Origin: Psychromonas marina
GTDB taxonomy: Bacteria > Pseudomonadota > Gammaproteobacteria > Enterobacterales > Psychromonadaceae
Reading direction: 5' to 3'
Assembly: GCF_030161115.1 (NCBI RefSeq)
Contig: NZ_BSPQ01000005.1
Span: forward strand, 62,001 to 126,000
Length of the DNA: 64,000 nt
Program-made: the position numbers and the translations under genes
In this document: piece after piece, positions 57,516-64,000 of the stretch
How the letters are laid out: every line of letters begins with the position of its first letter
Position numbering within the stretch: the stretch's first letter is position 1
The notes under the pieces: generated by a model
Database searches by the model: none
Told to the model about the DNA's origin: nothing
The model's input: only the letters and a program-made list of their open reading frames with translations

Positions 57516-58113
57516 ACCACTCAATCCCTGCTTGTGCTTTTACGCCATCTTTAAAAGCATGTTTCTCTTCTAAAATATGGCTGTAAGTATCGACAGCGTC
57601 AATCAGTTCCTGTTTAGGCCCGCGTCCTGTTAACACTACATTCATCGTTGTTGGTCTATTTTTAAGTGCATCAAGTGTTGGTTGAAATTCAAGGTACTGA
57701 TACTTAAACATGTAGGTGATTTCATCAAGAATAACTAGATTATAGCGTTCGTCTGCTAACAACTCTGCAGCTTTTGCCCATGCTTTTTCTGCGCTATCTA
57801 CATCTTGTTGTCTATTTTGAGTTTCCCAAGTAAAACCATCACCCATAGCAAACCAATCAACATTTTCATGGCTAGTAAAAAAACGCTCTTCACCGGTCGA
57901 CATTGCGCCTTTTAAAAACTGCACGACGGCGACTTTATGGCCATGACCAAGGGATCGCGCTAGCATACCAAATGCAGAGCTACTTTTACCTTTACCTGGA
58001 CCCGCTAATAAAATAGAAACACCACGCTCAATATCTGCTGCTGCAATTTTTTGATCTTGCTTCTCTTTAATCGCTTTCATCTTTTTAAGATGCTTTTCGT
58101 CTGCTGTCATCAT
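57514..58113 (-). CDS. cobO: Cob(I)alamin adenosyltransferase, CobO/BtuR type
   Basis: ATP:cobalamin adenosyltransferase of 199 residues that makes adenosylcobalamin, or serves cobinamide salvage. The P-loop is GPGKGKSSSAFGMLAR (38-53) and NLVILDEITYMFKY is the Walker B and partner strand, both typical of CobA/CobO/BtuR. No other cobalamin genes are near, suggesting salvage rather than synthesis. Two ATG codons are adjacent at the start, each with AGGGA at plausible spacing. Confidence 0.94.
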   Translation of the reverse strand: MMTADEKHLKKMKAIKEKQDQKIAAADIERGVSILLAGPGKGKSSSAFGMLARSLGHGHKVAVVQFLKGAMSTGEERFFTSHENVDWFAMGDGFTWETQNRQQDVDSAEKAWAKAAELLADERYNLVILDEITYMFKYQYLEFQPTLDALKNRPTTMNVVLTGRGPKQELIDAVDTYSHILEEKHAFKDGVKAQAGIEW

Positions 58114-58158
58114 CGTCTATTTCCCTATAAATAATTAAATTTACCATAAAAAAGGTAC

Positions 58159-58184
58159 AAAAAAGCCTGCTTAATGCAGGCTTT
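58159..58184 (-). terminator. Intrinsic terminator after nhaA
   Basis: Reverse strand: AAAGCCTGC (58176-58184 complement) and GCAGGCTTT (58162-58170 complement) form a perfect 9-bp stem with a 5-base loop, then a U-run. Confidence 0.9.
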
Positions 58185-58205
58185 AAAAATTCATACTAGC
58201 TTACT

Positions 58206-59510
58206 TTATGCTGATTCAGCAATCGGTTTAGCACGTATTAAAATAATGTAACCAATAATACCGGATACCAGAGACGCTACAAATACCGCTACTTTAGCAA
58301 TGACTTGATGCTGTGGGTCAGTAAACGCAAGGTCGGTAATAAACAGTGACATAGTGAAACCAATACCAGCTAAGAAACCGGCGCCAATAACGTGTGTCCA
58401 AGTTACACCCGTTGGTAAAGAGCCCCATTTAAGTGCGATTAATAGTTTAGTAAACAGATAAATACCCAACGGTTTACCAACGATTAGACCTGCAGCAATA
58501 CCAAGTACAACCGGGTTAGTTAGTTCATTCATCATGCTGCTATCAATAATTACACCGGCATTACCAAGTGCGAAAAATGGCACGATAAACAGTGTTGCGA
58601 TAGGGTGTAAAGCATCTTCTTTAAGCTGTAACGGGTTAGCCGCTTGGAAGCTTAATGATTTAACTTTTTTCAACGTTTTAATCGCATGTTTACTTAATAC
58701 ATCTTCTTCACAATCTTTTTCAGCTTCAAGGCCCTTTAACAACGCTTTGGTTTGTTCAAGGTAGCTCTTCATTGAAATTTCACGACGAGATGGAATTGTA
58801 AATGCAACGGCTACACCAGCAACAGTTGCATGAACACCTGATGCTAAGAAGCTAATCCATACAATACATAGACCAATACCGTAATAGAATATTTTATTAC
58901 GTACACCCATACGGTTAGCAATGCCTAAGATAACAAGACCCGCTAAACCAACCATCAACTCATTCATGAAGATCTGTTCGGTGTAGAAAATAGCAATTAC
59001 GATAACGGCCATTAAATCATCACCAATCGCGAGTGCAGATAGGAATACTTTAAGCGTAACCGGAACTCGGCTACCAACAATTGCTAATACACCAAGTGCA
59101 AAGGCGATATCTGTCGCCATTGGGATGCCCCAACCATTTGCCGTTGGGAGACCTGCGTTAAATAGGTAGTAGATACCTGCTGGTGCAAGTACGCCACCTA
59201 GTGCAGCGAAAAGTGGCAATGCCGCTTTTTGCATACTTGATAGTTCACCATCTAATAGTTCGCGTTTAATTTCTAAACCAATGAAGAAGAAAAATATTGC
59301 CATTAAAAATTCATTGGCGATTTTATGTAAATTGATTTGTTGAATTTTGTCGCTAAAACCAGATGAATGCTCCCACAAAGTGTGGTGCCAAACATGGTGG
59401 TAATGGTCGGGTGCAATATTTGCCCATGCAAGTGCTACTGCTGCGGCGATAACTAATAAAACCCCACCAGTTATAGGGCTATGTAACCAATGCCATTTAT
59501 GTGAACTCAT
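58206..59510 (-). CDS. nhaA: Na+/H+ antiporter NhaA
   Basis: Integral membrane antiporter of 434 residues with about twelve hydrophobic segments, expelling sodium in exchange for protons; useful in a marine cell. MATDIAFALGVLAIVGSRVP and ALAIGDDLMAVIVIA hold the paired ion-binding aspartates. A cytoplasmic insert of about 45 residues rich in Lys/Glu (LLKGLEAEKDCEEDVLSK) lies near 240-280. The ATG at 59510 has AGGAG upstream; an in-frame start 57 bases earlier would add a spurious hydrophobic segment. Confidence 0.96.
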   Translation of the reverse strand: MSSHKWHWLHSPITGGVLLVIAAAVALAWANIAPDHYHHVWHHTLWEHSSGFSDKIQQINLHKIANEFLMAIFFFFIGLEIKRELLDGELSSMQKAALPLFAALGGVLAPAGIYYLFNAGLPTANGWGIPMATDIAFALGVLAIVGSRVPVTLKVFLSALAIGDDLMAVIVIAIFYTEQIFMNELMVGLAGLVILGIANRMGVRNKIFYYGIGLCIVWISFLASGVHATVAGVAVAFTIPSRREISMKSYLEQTKALLKGLEAEKDCEEDVLSKHAIKTLKKVKSLSFQAANPLQLKEDALHPIATLFIVPFFALGNAGVIIDSSMMNELTNPVVLGIAAGLIVGKPLGIYLFTKLLIALKWGSLPTGVTWTHVIGAGFLAGIGFTMSLFITDLAFTDPQHQVIAKVAVFVASLVSGIIGYIILIRAKPIAESA

Positions 59511-59658
59511 TAAAACTCCTGATAAAAAACTCGATAAAAAAATTAAAAAACATAGTTTATCGCACATATATGTGGTGCGATTGTTGTAATCTACAGCGTT
59601 TTTCTAAAATAATGAAGTAAAATCGTGACATTTTAAGTCTTAAAAATAAAAGGTACGG

Positions 59659-60870
59659 ATGAAAAAACTTCCAATAACAGTGTTGATAATAGCTGTGATT
59701 TACTTATTAATGACTTTTTTTGTGGCTGAAATAGCTGAAAAGGAAATTAAAGTTGCATTAGCTGAAAATCAACACGATGATTTCTCTGTTGAATTAATCG
59801 ATTATCAGCGTCACTTGTTTAGCGCTAGCGCTATTAGTCAGGTGAAAATACCGCTTGATCAAGAAACGCTGCTGACACTTAATATCACTTCTACGATTTC
59901 ACATTTCCCTTACCAAGCGGTGATCAATAATCGTATTGAGATAGCGGATAAAAGTTTAGCAAAACGTGCAGAAAATTATTTTGGTACACCTTATTGGCTA
60001 AATTCCGTTGAAAAAATTAATATTTTTTCGCAGCTAACGGGGCAATTAACCATCCTATCTGGAAAGTATGAAAGCGACTCTGAAGTTTTTATATCTGAGC
60101 CCCTACAACTTAATTATCACGTTGACCTGGATACTCAAATTGGTGAGCTTCGATTGGACTGGGCTGGTGTTACTGGCTCAACTAATAGCACCTCTTTTGC
60201 GTTAAATTCCCTACAACTTATTTCCAATATTGGTGAGCAGTTAAAGCAAAGTGATTATGATTACAAATTGATTGTTGATAGCGTCGAGATACAACAGGAA
60301 AATAATTACTCTTTATTGCAGGGGGCACAGTTAACCGGCAGTAGTCGTCAGGGAAAAGTAGAAAAAACCATCGATACTAGCAATGAGTTATTATTAAGGG
60401 CTTATCAGTTTAACAATGGCATTCAGCAAACCTTTACTGATAACCGCCTCAAACTGTCACTTACAGGCTTGTACCAACCCGCTTTTGAGTTACTCAGTCA
60501 AGGTACAGGTAGCGCTCAGGATATTGAAAGTGCATTGATTGAATTGGTCGGTAATGGTGCGCAATTAACGCTGTCAGAACTGAATTCTACTACGCCATGG
60601 GGGGAGGTGGATGGTAAGTTTGATATTACCTTGGATAAAGAAGCCCCATTAATAGAAATACTGGTTAATCCTTATATCTTACTTGATTATGTAAGTGGTG
60701 ATTTAAGTTTAGCATTACCGGCGACGTTATTAGATGAACCTTTATTAGCAGAATCATTACAGATGGGCTTGATGACCGGGTTCTTGCTGCATAATGAGCA
60801 AACCCTGAGTTTGGATACAAGTTTTCTGCTAGGGGAGTTAATAGTAAATGGTCGAGTGATCCCGTTATAA
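59659..60870 (+). CDS. DUF945/YdgA-like periplasmic protein
   Basis: Protein of 403 residues with a single N-terminal membrane segment (about 5-24), the rest predicted periplasmic and beta-rich. The pattern MKKLPITVLIIAVIYLLMTF, then VELIDYQRHLFSASAIS, resembles the DUF945 family (E. coli YdgA, YihF), whose function is not settled. It is shorter than YdgA (about 500). AAAGGTACGG precedes the ATG. Convergent with the YcbL-like gene. Confidence 0.7.
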   Translation: MKKLPITVLIIAVIYLLMTFFVAEIAEKEIKVALAENQHDDFSVELIDYQRHLFSASAISQVKIPLDQETLLTLNITSTISHFPYQAVINNRIEIADKSLAKRAENYFGTPYWLNSVEKINIFSQLTGQLTILSGKYESDSEVFISEPLQLNYHVDLDTQIGELRLDWAGVTGSTNSTSFALNSLQLISNIGEQLKQSDYDYKLIVDSVEIQQENNYSLLQGAQLTGSSRQGKVEKTIDTSNELLLRAYQFNNGIQQTFTDNRLKLSLTGLYQPAFELLSQGTGSAQDIESALIELVGNGAQLTLSELNSTTPWGEVDGKFDITLDKEAPLIEILVNPYILLDYVSGDLSLALPATLLDEPLLAESLQMGLMTGFLLHNEQTLSLDTSFLLGELIVNGRVIPL

Positions 60871-60879
60871 AGATCACTC
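60854..60879. terminator. Hairpin overlapping the DUF945 gene stop
   Basis: Perfect arms GAGTGATC (60854-60861) and GATCACTC (60872-60879) with a 10-base loop containing the stop codon, in the 22-base gap before the convergent gene. No strong U-run, so its strength as a terminator is doubtful. Confidence 0.4.
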
Positions 60880-60892
60880 TGTATAAGAACCC

Positions 60893-61522
60893 CTAACGTA
60901 GGAAAGGGTTGCTACGTTTTTCATGGCCAATGGTAGTTGTTGGTCCGTGCCCTGGATACACAACCGTTGCTTCAGGTAAGGTTAGCAACTTGTTTTTGAT
61001 GCCACTGACGAGTTGGAATTGGTCGCCACGAGGAAAATCAGAGCGGCCAATGCTGCCACTGAAAAGAATGTCACCAACGATGATCTGATTGCTATCTTCA
61101 TCTAGTAATGCCACATGGCCCGGTGTATGCCCTGGGACGTGTAGTACTTTTAATTTAATATTACCCACTTCTACAATCTCATTTTCTTCAAGCCATGCGG
61201 TTGGTGTAAAGCTTGTATGAGGAGGAAAACCAAAACGTTGGCTTTGTGATTCTAGCTGTTCAAGCCAAAATAAATCTTCTTTCTCTGGGCCGATAATAGG
61301 GACATTCAAATTGTTCGCAACCACTTCTGTTGCGCCAACATGGTCAAGGTGACCGTGAGTTAATAATACTTTTTCAACTGTTACACCATGCTTTTCAACC
61401 ATTGCAAGAATGCGTTCAGGATTACCGCCTGGATCAACAATCGCTGCTTTTTTGGTTTCTTCACAAATAATTAAACTACAGTTTTGCTCATAGGGAGTAA
61501 CAGGGATAACAATAACTTTCAT
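60893..61522 (-). CDS. Metallo-beta-lactamase-fold hydrolase, YcbL-like (glyoxalase II group)
   Basis: Hydrolase of 209 residues. The metal motif is LTHGHLDHVG (HxHxDH), with later ligands in HVPGHTPGHVALL, VGDILFSGSIGR and VYPGHGPTT. The short length and lack of the C-terminal glutathione-binding domain place it with YcbL rather than full-length GloB. The ATG at 61522 is preceded by AGAAG; an in-frame start 33 bases earlier would add an unlikely basic stretch. Likely a type II glyoxalase. Confidence 0.87.
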   Translation of the reverse strand: MKVIVIPVTPYEQNCSLIICEETKKAAIVDPGGNPERILAMVEKHGVTVEKVLLTHGHLDHVGATEVVANNLNVPIIGPEKEDLFWLEQLESQSQRFGFPPHTSFTPTAWLEENEIVEVGNIKLKVLHVPGHTPGHVALLDEDSNQIIVGDILFSGSIGRSDFPRGDQFQLVSGIKNKLLTLPEATVVYPGHGPTTTIGHEKRSNPFLR

Positions 61523-61620
61523 ATTATTTCTCTTCTTTAAAAATGGGAAAGGCAACTGATTATACCAAAGTAATCAGTTGCCTTTCATTATTAGCGTTAA
61601 TTAAAGTTAGTTGCTATTGA

Positions 61621-63180
61621 TTACACTTGCTCGGTTTGTAAGCGTTGCTTCTTTTGCTCTTCAACCTCTTTTGCTAAATTGATGTGATTCATCACATGTA
61701 CTAGTGCGAGTGCTGAGGACTCGATGATATCTGTTGATAAACCGATCCCGTGAAATTTTTGTCCGTTATAAGACGCCACAATATCAACCTGCCCTAATGC
61801 ATCTTTACCTTCACCTTTACCACTGATTTTGTAGGATTCCATGGTGATATCAAGACCAGAAATTCGCATCAAGCATTGGTAAGCTGCATCAATAGGGCCA
61901 TTTCCTGTTGCCGCTTCAACTACTTTCTGTTGATCGCCAATCTGCATCGTGACCGTTGCTGTCGCCACCAAGCCTGAGCCAGATAACACGCTAATATTAC
62001 CCAGTTTATAGAATTCAGGTTCACTATTAACCTGATTAAAGAACATTAATGCTTCTAAATCGTAATCAAAGACTTGTCCTTTTTTATCGGCAAGTTCAAG
62101 GAAGCTAGTGTATAGCTCTTCCATATCGTAATCGCTATCGCGGTAACCTAGCTCTTGCATGCGATGTTGAATAACATGACGACCAGAGCGCGAGGTTAGA
62201 TTCAATTTATTGGTTAATAGGCCGACACTTTCTGGGGTCATGATCTCGTAGGTATTTTGTGATTTTAAAACACCATCTTGATGGATGCCTGATGAATGAG
62301 AAAAGGCATTGGCACCCACAATCGCTTTATTCGATTGAATTGGCATATTACAAAGCTGACTCACTAATTGGCTGGTACGAGAAATCTCAACGGGATTAAT
62401 ATTGGTGGTAAAGCCCATTTTTGCTTGGCGAGTGGTTAAAATCATCGCCACCTCTTCCAGTGAACAGTTACCCGCGCGTTCACCAATACCATTCATCGTA
62501 CATTCTATCTGGCGTGCACCATTTTCAACCGCAGTAATAGAGTTTGCAACAGACATACCTAAATCATCGTGACAATGTACCGAGATAACCGCTTGGTCGA
62601 TATTAGGGACACGTTGGTAGAGAGTTTTAATAATGCCGCCAAACTCACTTGGAATGGTGTAGCCAACAGTGTCAGGAATATTTATGGTGCGTGCACCTGC
62701 TTTAATGGCTTCTTCAACCATGCGGCATAAATTATCAATTGGGGTTCGACCAGCATCTTCACAAGAAAATTCTACATCATCGGTCAAATTACGTGCGTAT
62801 TTAACGGCGTTAACCGCCATCTCTAACACATCATCAAAGCTGCGCTTTAGTTTGTTTTCCACATGGATAGTAGAGGTTGATATAAAGGTATGAATACGGA
62901 AGGCATCTGCCACTTTTAATGCTTGAGCAGCAGCATCGATATCTTTTGGCAACGCACGTGAAAGAGCACATACACGGCTGTTTTTAATCTCTTTTGCAAT
63001 GGTTTGTACAGATTCAAAATCACCCGGTGATGAGATGGGAAAGCCCACTTCCATTACATCTACACCCAAGCGTTCAAGGGCAAATGCGATCTGTAGTTTC
63101 TCTTTTACAGTAAGGCTTGCGCTCAGTGCTTGCTCACCATCACGTAATGTAGTGTCGAAAATTATCACTTGATCTGACAT
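61621..63180 (-). CDS. leuA: 2-Isopropylmalate synthase
   Basis: Condenses acetyl-CoA and 2-ketoisovalerate in the first committed step of leucine synthesis (519 residues; E. coli 523). The HMGL-like barrel begins [16 protein letters not shown], with metal ligands in [15 protein letters not shown] and [13 protein letters not shown]. The C-terminal regulatory LeuA dimer domain (about 390-500) binds leucine for feedback inhibition. Other leu genes are not in the window, as the gene is followed by a YcbL-like hydrolase. A leader peptide and attenuator lie upstream. Confidence 0.96.
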   Translation of the reverse strand: MSDQVIIFDTTLRDGEQALSASLTVKEKLQIAFALERLGVDVMEVGFPISSPGDFESVQTIAKEIKNSRVCALSRALPKDIDAAAQALKVADAFRIHTFISTSTIHVENKLKRSFDDVLEMAVNAVKYARNLTDDVEFSCEDAGRTPIDNLCRMVEEAIKAGARTINIPDTVGYTIPSEFGGIIKTLYQRVPNIDQAVISVHCHDDLGMSVANSITAVENGARQIECTMNGIGERAGNCSLEEVAMILTTRQAKMGFTTNINPVEISRTSQLVSQLCNMPIQSNKAIVGANAFSHSSGIHQDGVLKSQNTYEIMTPESVGLLTNKLNLTSRSGRHVIQHRMQELGYRDSDYDMEELYTSFLELADKKGQVFDYDLEALMFFNQVNSEPEFYKLGNISVLSGSGLVATATVTMQIGDQQKVVEAATGNGPIDAAYQCLMRISGLDITMESYKISGKGEGKDALGQVDIVASYNGQKFHGIGLSTDIIESSALALVHVMNHINLAKEVEEQKKQRLQTEQV

Positions 63181-63221
63181 AAGAAATCCCTTTTTTGTTC
63201 TGTTGATTTATACGCGGGTAT

Positions 63222-63250
63222 AAAAAAACCCGCAGTACGTGCGGGTTTTT
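63222..63250 (-). terminator. Attenuator terminator of the leu leader
   Basis: On the reverse strand AAAAACCCGCA (63240-63250) pairs with TGCGGGTTTTT (63224-63234) across a 5-base loop and continues into a U-run. It lies between the leader peptide and leuA, about 40 bases before the leuA start. ACCCGCA of its first arm can pair instead with TGCGGGT inside the leader coding region (codons Cys18-Gly19-Trp20), forming an antiterminator. Confidence 0.9.
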
Positions 63251-63266
63251 AGAGTGTTAATTGATG

Positions 63267-63341
63267 TTATTCAGACACTCGCCACCCGCATGCAGTTAGC
63301 ATCAGCAGGAGAGTTGGCAAAGGTGTGAAAAATGCTTTCAT
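63267..63341 (-). CDS. leuL: leu operon leader peptide (attenuation)
   Basis: Peptide of 24 residues, MKAFFTPLPTLLLMLTACGW then RVSE. Five leucine codons in eight positions (TTG, CTC, CTG, CTG, CTA at residues 8-15, with Met 14 and Thr-Pro interrupting) would stall a ribosome when charged leucyl-tRNA is scarce. The C-terminal RVSE resembles the RRVS of E. coli LeuL. It is followed by the attenuator terminator and then leuA. The resemblance to a lipoprotein signal (LLLMLTAC) is a coincidence given its length and position. Confidence 0.85.
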   Translation of the reverse strand: MKAFFTPLPTLLLMLTACGWRVSE

Positions 63342-63371
63342 CAATTAATCTCGAAATAATTAGTTAACATA

Positions 63372-63400
63372 ATAATTACGCTTTTTAACAAATGCGTCAA
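63372..63400 (-). promoter_or_regulatory. Candidate promoter for leuL-leuA
   Basis: TTGACG (63395-63400) and AATTAT (63372-63377) on the reverse strand, 17-bp spacing. Transcription would start near 63365, about 24 bases before the leader ATG. The -10 match is 4 of 6. Confidence 0.4.
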
Positions 63401-63510
63401 GCGCTTATTAATAATAAGCAACAAACTATTCGAGATTAGTGCTAGTCGTTGCCATTTGATTAACTTTAATGTGATACTGACCCTGTATTCAGAGATATAG
63501 GTAGATAAAA

Positions 63511-63966
63511 ATGGCCAATTATAAGAAGCCTGAAGTGCATGTTTTACGTGAAAGTTTGACAGAATTACAATATGCAGTAACCCAAGAGGAGGCGACGGAG
63601 CCTGCTTTTAATAACGTTTATTGGGATAATACTCAACAGGGAATTTATGTTGATATTGTTTCTGGTGAGCCCCTGTTTAGTTCGCTTGATAAATTCGATT
63701 CTCATTGTGGCTGGCCAAGTTTTACCCAGCCCTTAGAGAGTGAGTTAATTACTGAGAAAGTGGATAATCGTCTTTTTGCTACCCGTACAGAAGTGCGTAG
63801 TAAGGATGCTGATTCTCATCTTGGCCATGTCTTTGAGGATGGCCCTCAAGAAACAGGCGGATTACGTTATTGTATTAATTCGGCGTCACTGAAATTTATC
63901 CCGGTTGAAGAGATGCAGAGTGCGGGTTACGAACATCTGCTCGAACTATTTACGGACCATCAATAA
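63511..63966 (+). CDS. msrB: Peptide-methionine (R)-S-oxide reductase, zinc-free type
   Basis: Repairs R-methionine sulfoxide in proteins (151 residues, cytoplasmic). The catalytic Cys lies in [13 protein letters not shown] (about 129) and a recycling Cys in [21 protein letters not shown] is the conserved active-site strand. The CxxC pairs that bind zinc in E. coli MsrB are absent: the first is replaced in [13 protein letters not shown] and the second in [10 protein letters not shown]. So it is the metal-free form. Divergent from leuL across 170 bases. Confidence 0.93.
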   Translation: MANYKKPEVHVLRESLTELQYAVTQEEATEPAFNNVYWDNTQQGIYVDIVSGEPLFSSLDKFDSHCGWPSFTQPLESELITEKVDNRLFATRTEVRSKDADSHLGHVFEDGPQETGGLRYCINSASLKFIPVEEMQSAGYEHLLELFTDHQ

Positions 63967-64000
63967 CAACTCTCGATGTTGTAAATAACGTAAAAAGCGC

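Noticed and set aside
63267-63341. Leu leader as a small lipoprotein gene (LLLMLTAC looks like a lipobox)
   Set aside because: It ends six residues after the Cys, carries clustered Leu codons, and is followed by an attenuator and leuA; the leader explanation fits all of these.

Overview
The window is an ordinary-looking stretch of chromosome from a marine, probably cold-adapted gammaproteobacterium, most likely a Psychromonas-like member of the Alteromonadales/Vibrionales side of the class. The evidence is the AT-rich base composition; the presence of dam, damX and yihI (a lineage that also has HemG and menaquinone genes); the order pilMNOPQ-aroK-aroB-damX-dam-rpe-gph-trpS; and the block yihI/DUF2489/hemN beside divergent cytochrome c4 and engB, an arrangement familiar from Vibrio-type genomes. 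The genus is an inference from gene content; no rRNA gene is present to confirm it. I see no tRNA or rRNA, no insertion sequence, no prophage and no CRISPR array. No stretch of more than 300 bases lacks a gene.

Layout. 1-1478: end of an OmpR-type regulator and its sensor kinase. 1584-4124: mrcA (PBP1A), divergent from the type IV pilus secretin operon pilMNOPQ (4339-9207), then aroK-aroB-damX-dam-rpe-gph-trpS (9387-15813). 16043-17365: an Ig-like surface lipoprotein. 17434-19624: a reverse-strand operon of YjfI-, YjfJ- (PspA/IM30) and YjfK-like proteins plus a small tandem ribbon-helix-helix-like protein. 19840-25968: glnE, lpxL and a chemoreceptor. 26138-31423: a compressed reverse-strand run dgkA-dnaB-alr-menC-menE. 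31656-38687: forward-strand plsB, rhodanese, yigZ, trkH, hemG, recQ. 38746-46921: DUF457 membrane protein, an unknown 119-residue protein, ybjD, a META-domain lipoprotein behind spoT, nfo, an 11-residue-repeat protein and a DUF3624 protein. 46906-51958: yihI-DUF2489-hemN-anmK, cytochrome c4 and engB. 52126-60870: a Gly-tailed lipoprotein, an orphan PAS histidine kinase, prlC, cobO, nhaA and a DUF945 protein. 60893-63966: a YcbL-like hydrolase, leuA with its leader peptide and attenuator, and a zinc-free type msrB.

The genes are mostly envelope building (mrcA, lpxL, plsB, dgkA, alr, anmK), pilus assembly, central and cofactor metabolism (aro, leu, men, hem, cob), DNA maintenance (dam, dnaB, recQ, nfo) and stress signalling (spoT, kinases). 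I did not find a clearly new multi-gene system. The most informative non-coding structure is the leu attenuator (63222-63400), which includes an unreported-looking leader peptide, an antiterminator and a 10-bp pairing that would cover the leader start codon. The most interesting coding region is the PspA-like operon at 17434-19624, which ends in a possible autoregulator and begins with two palindromes.
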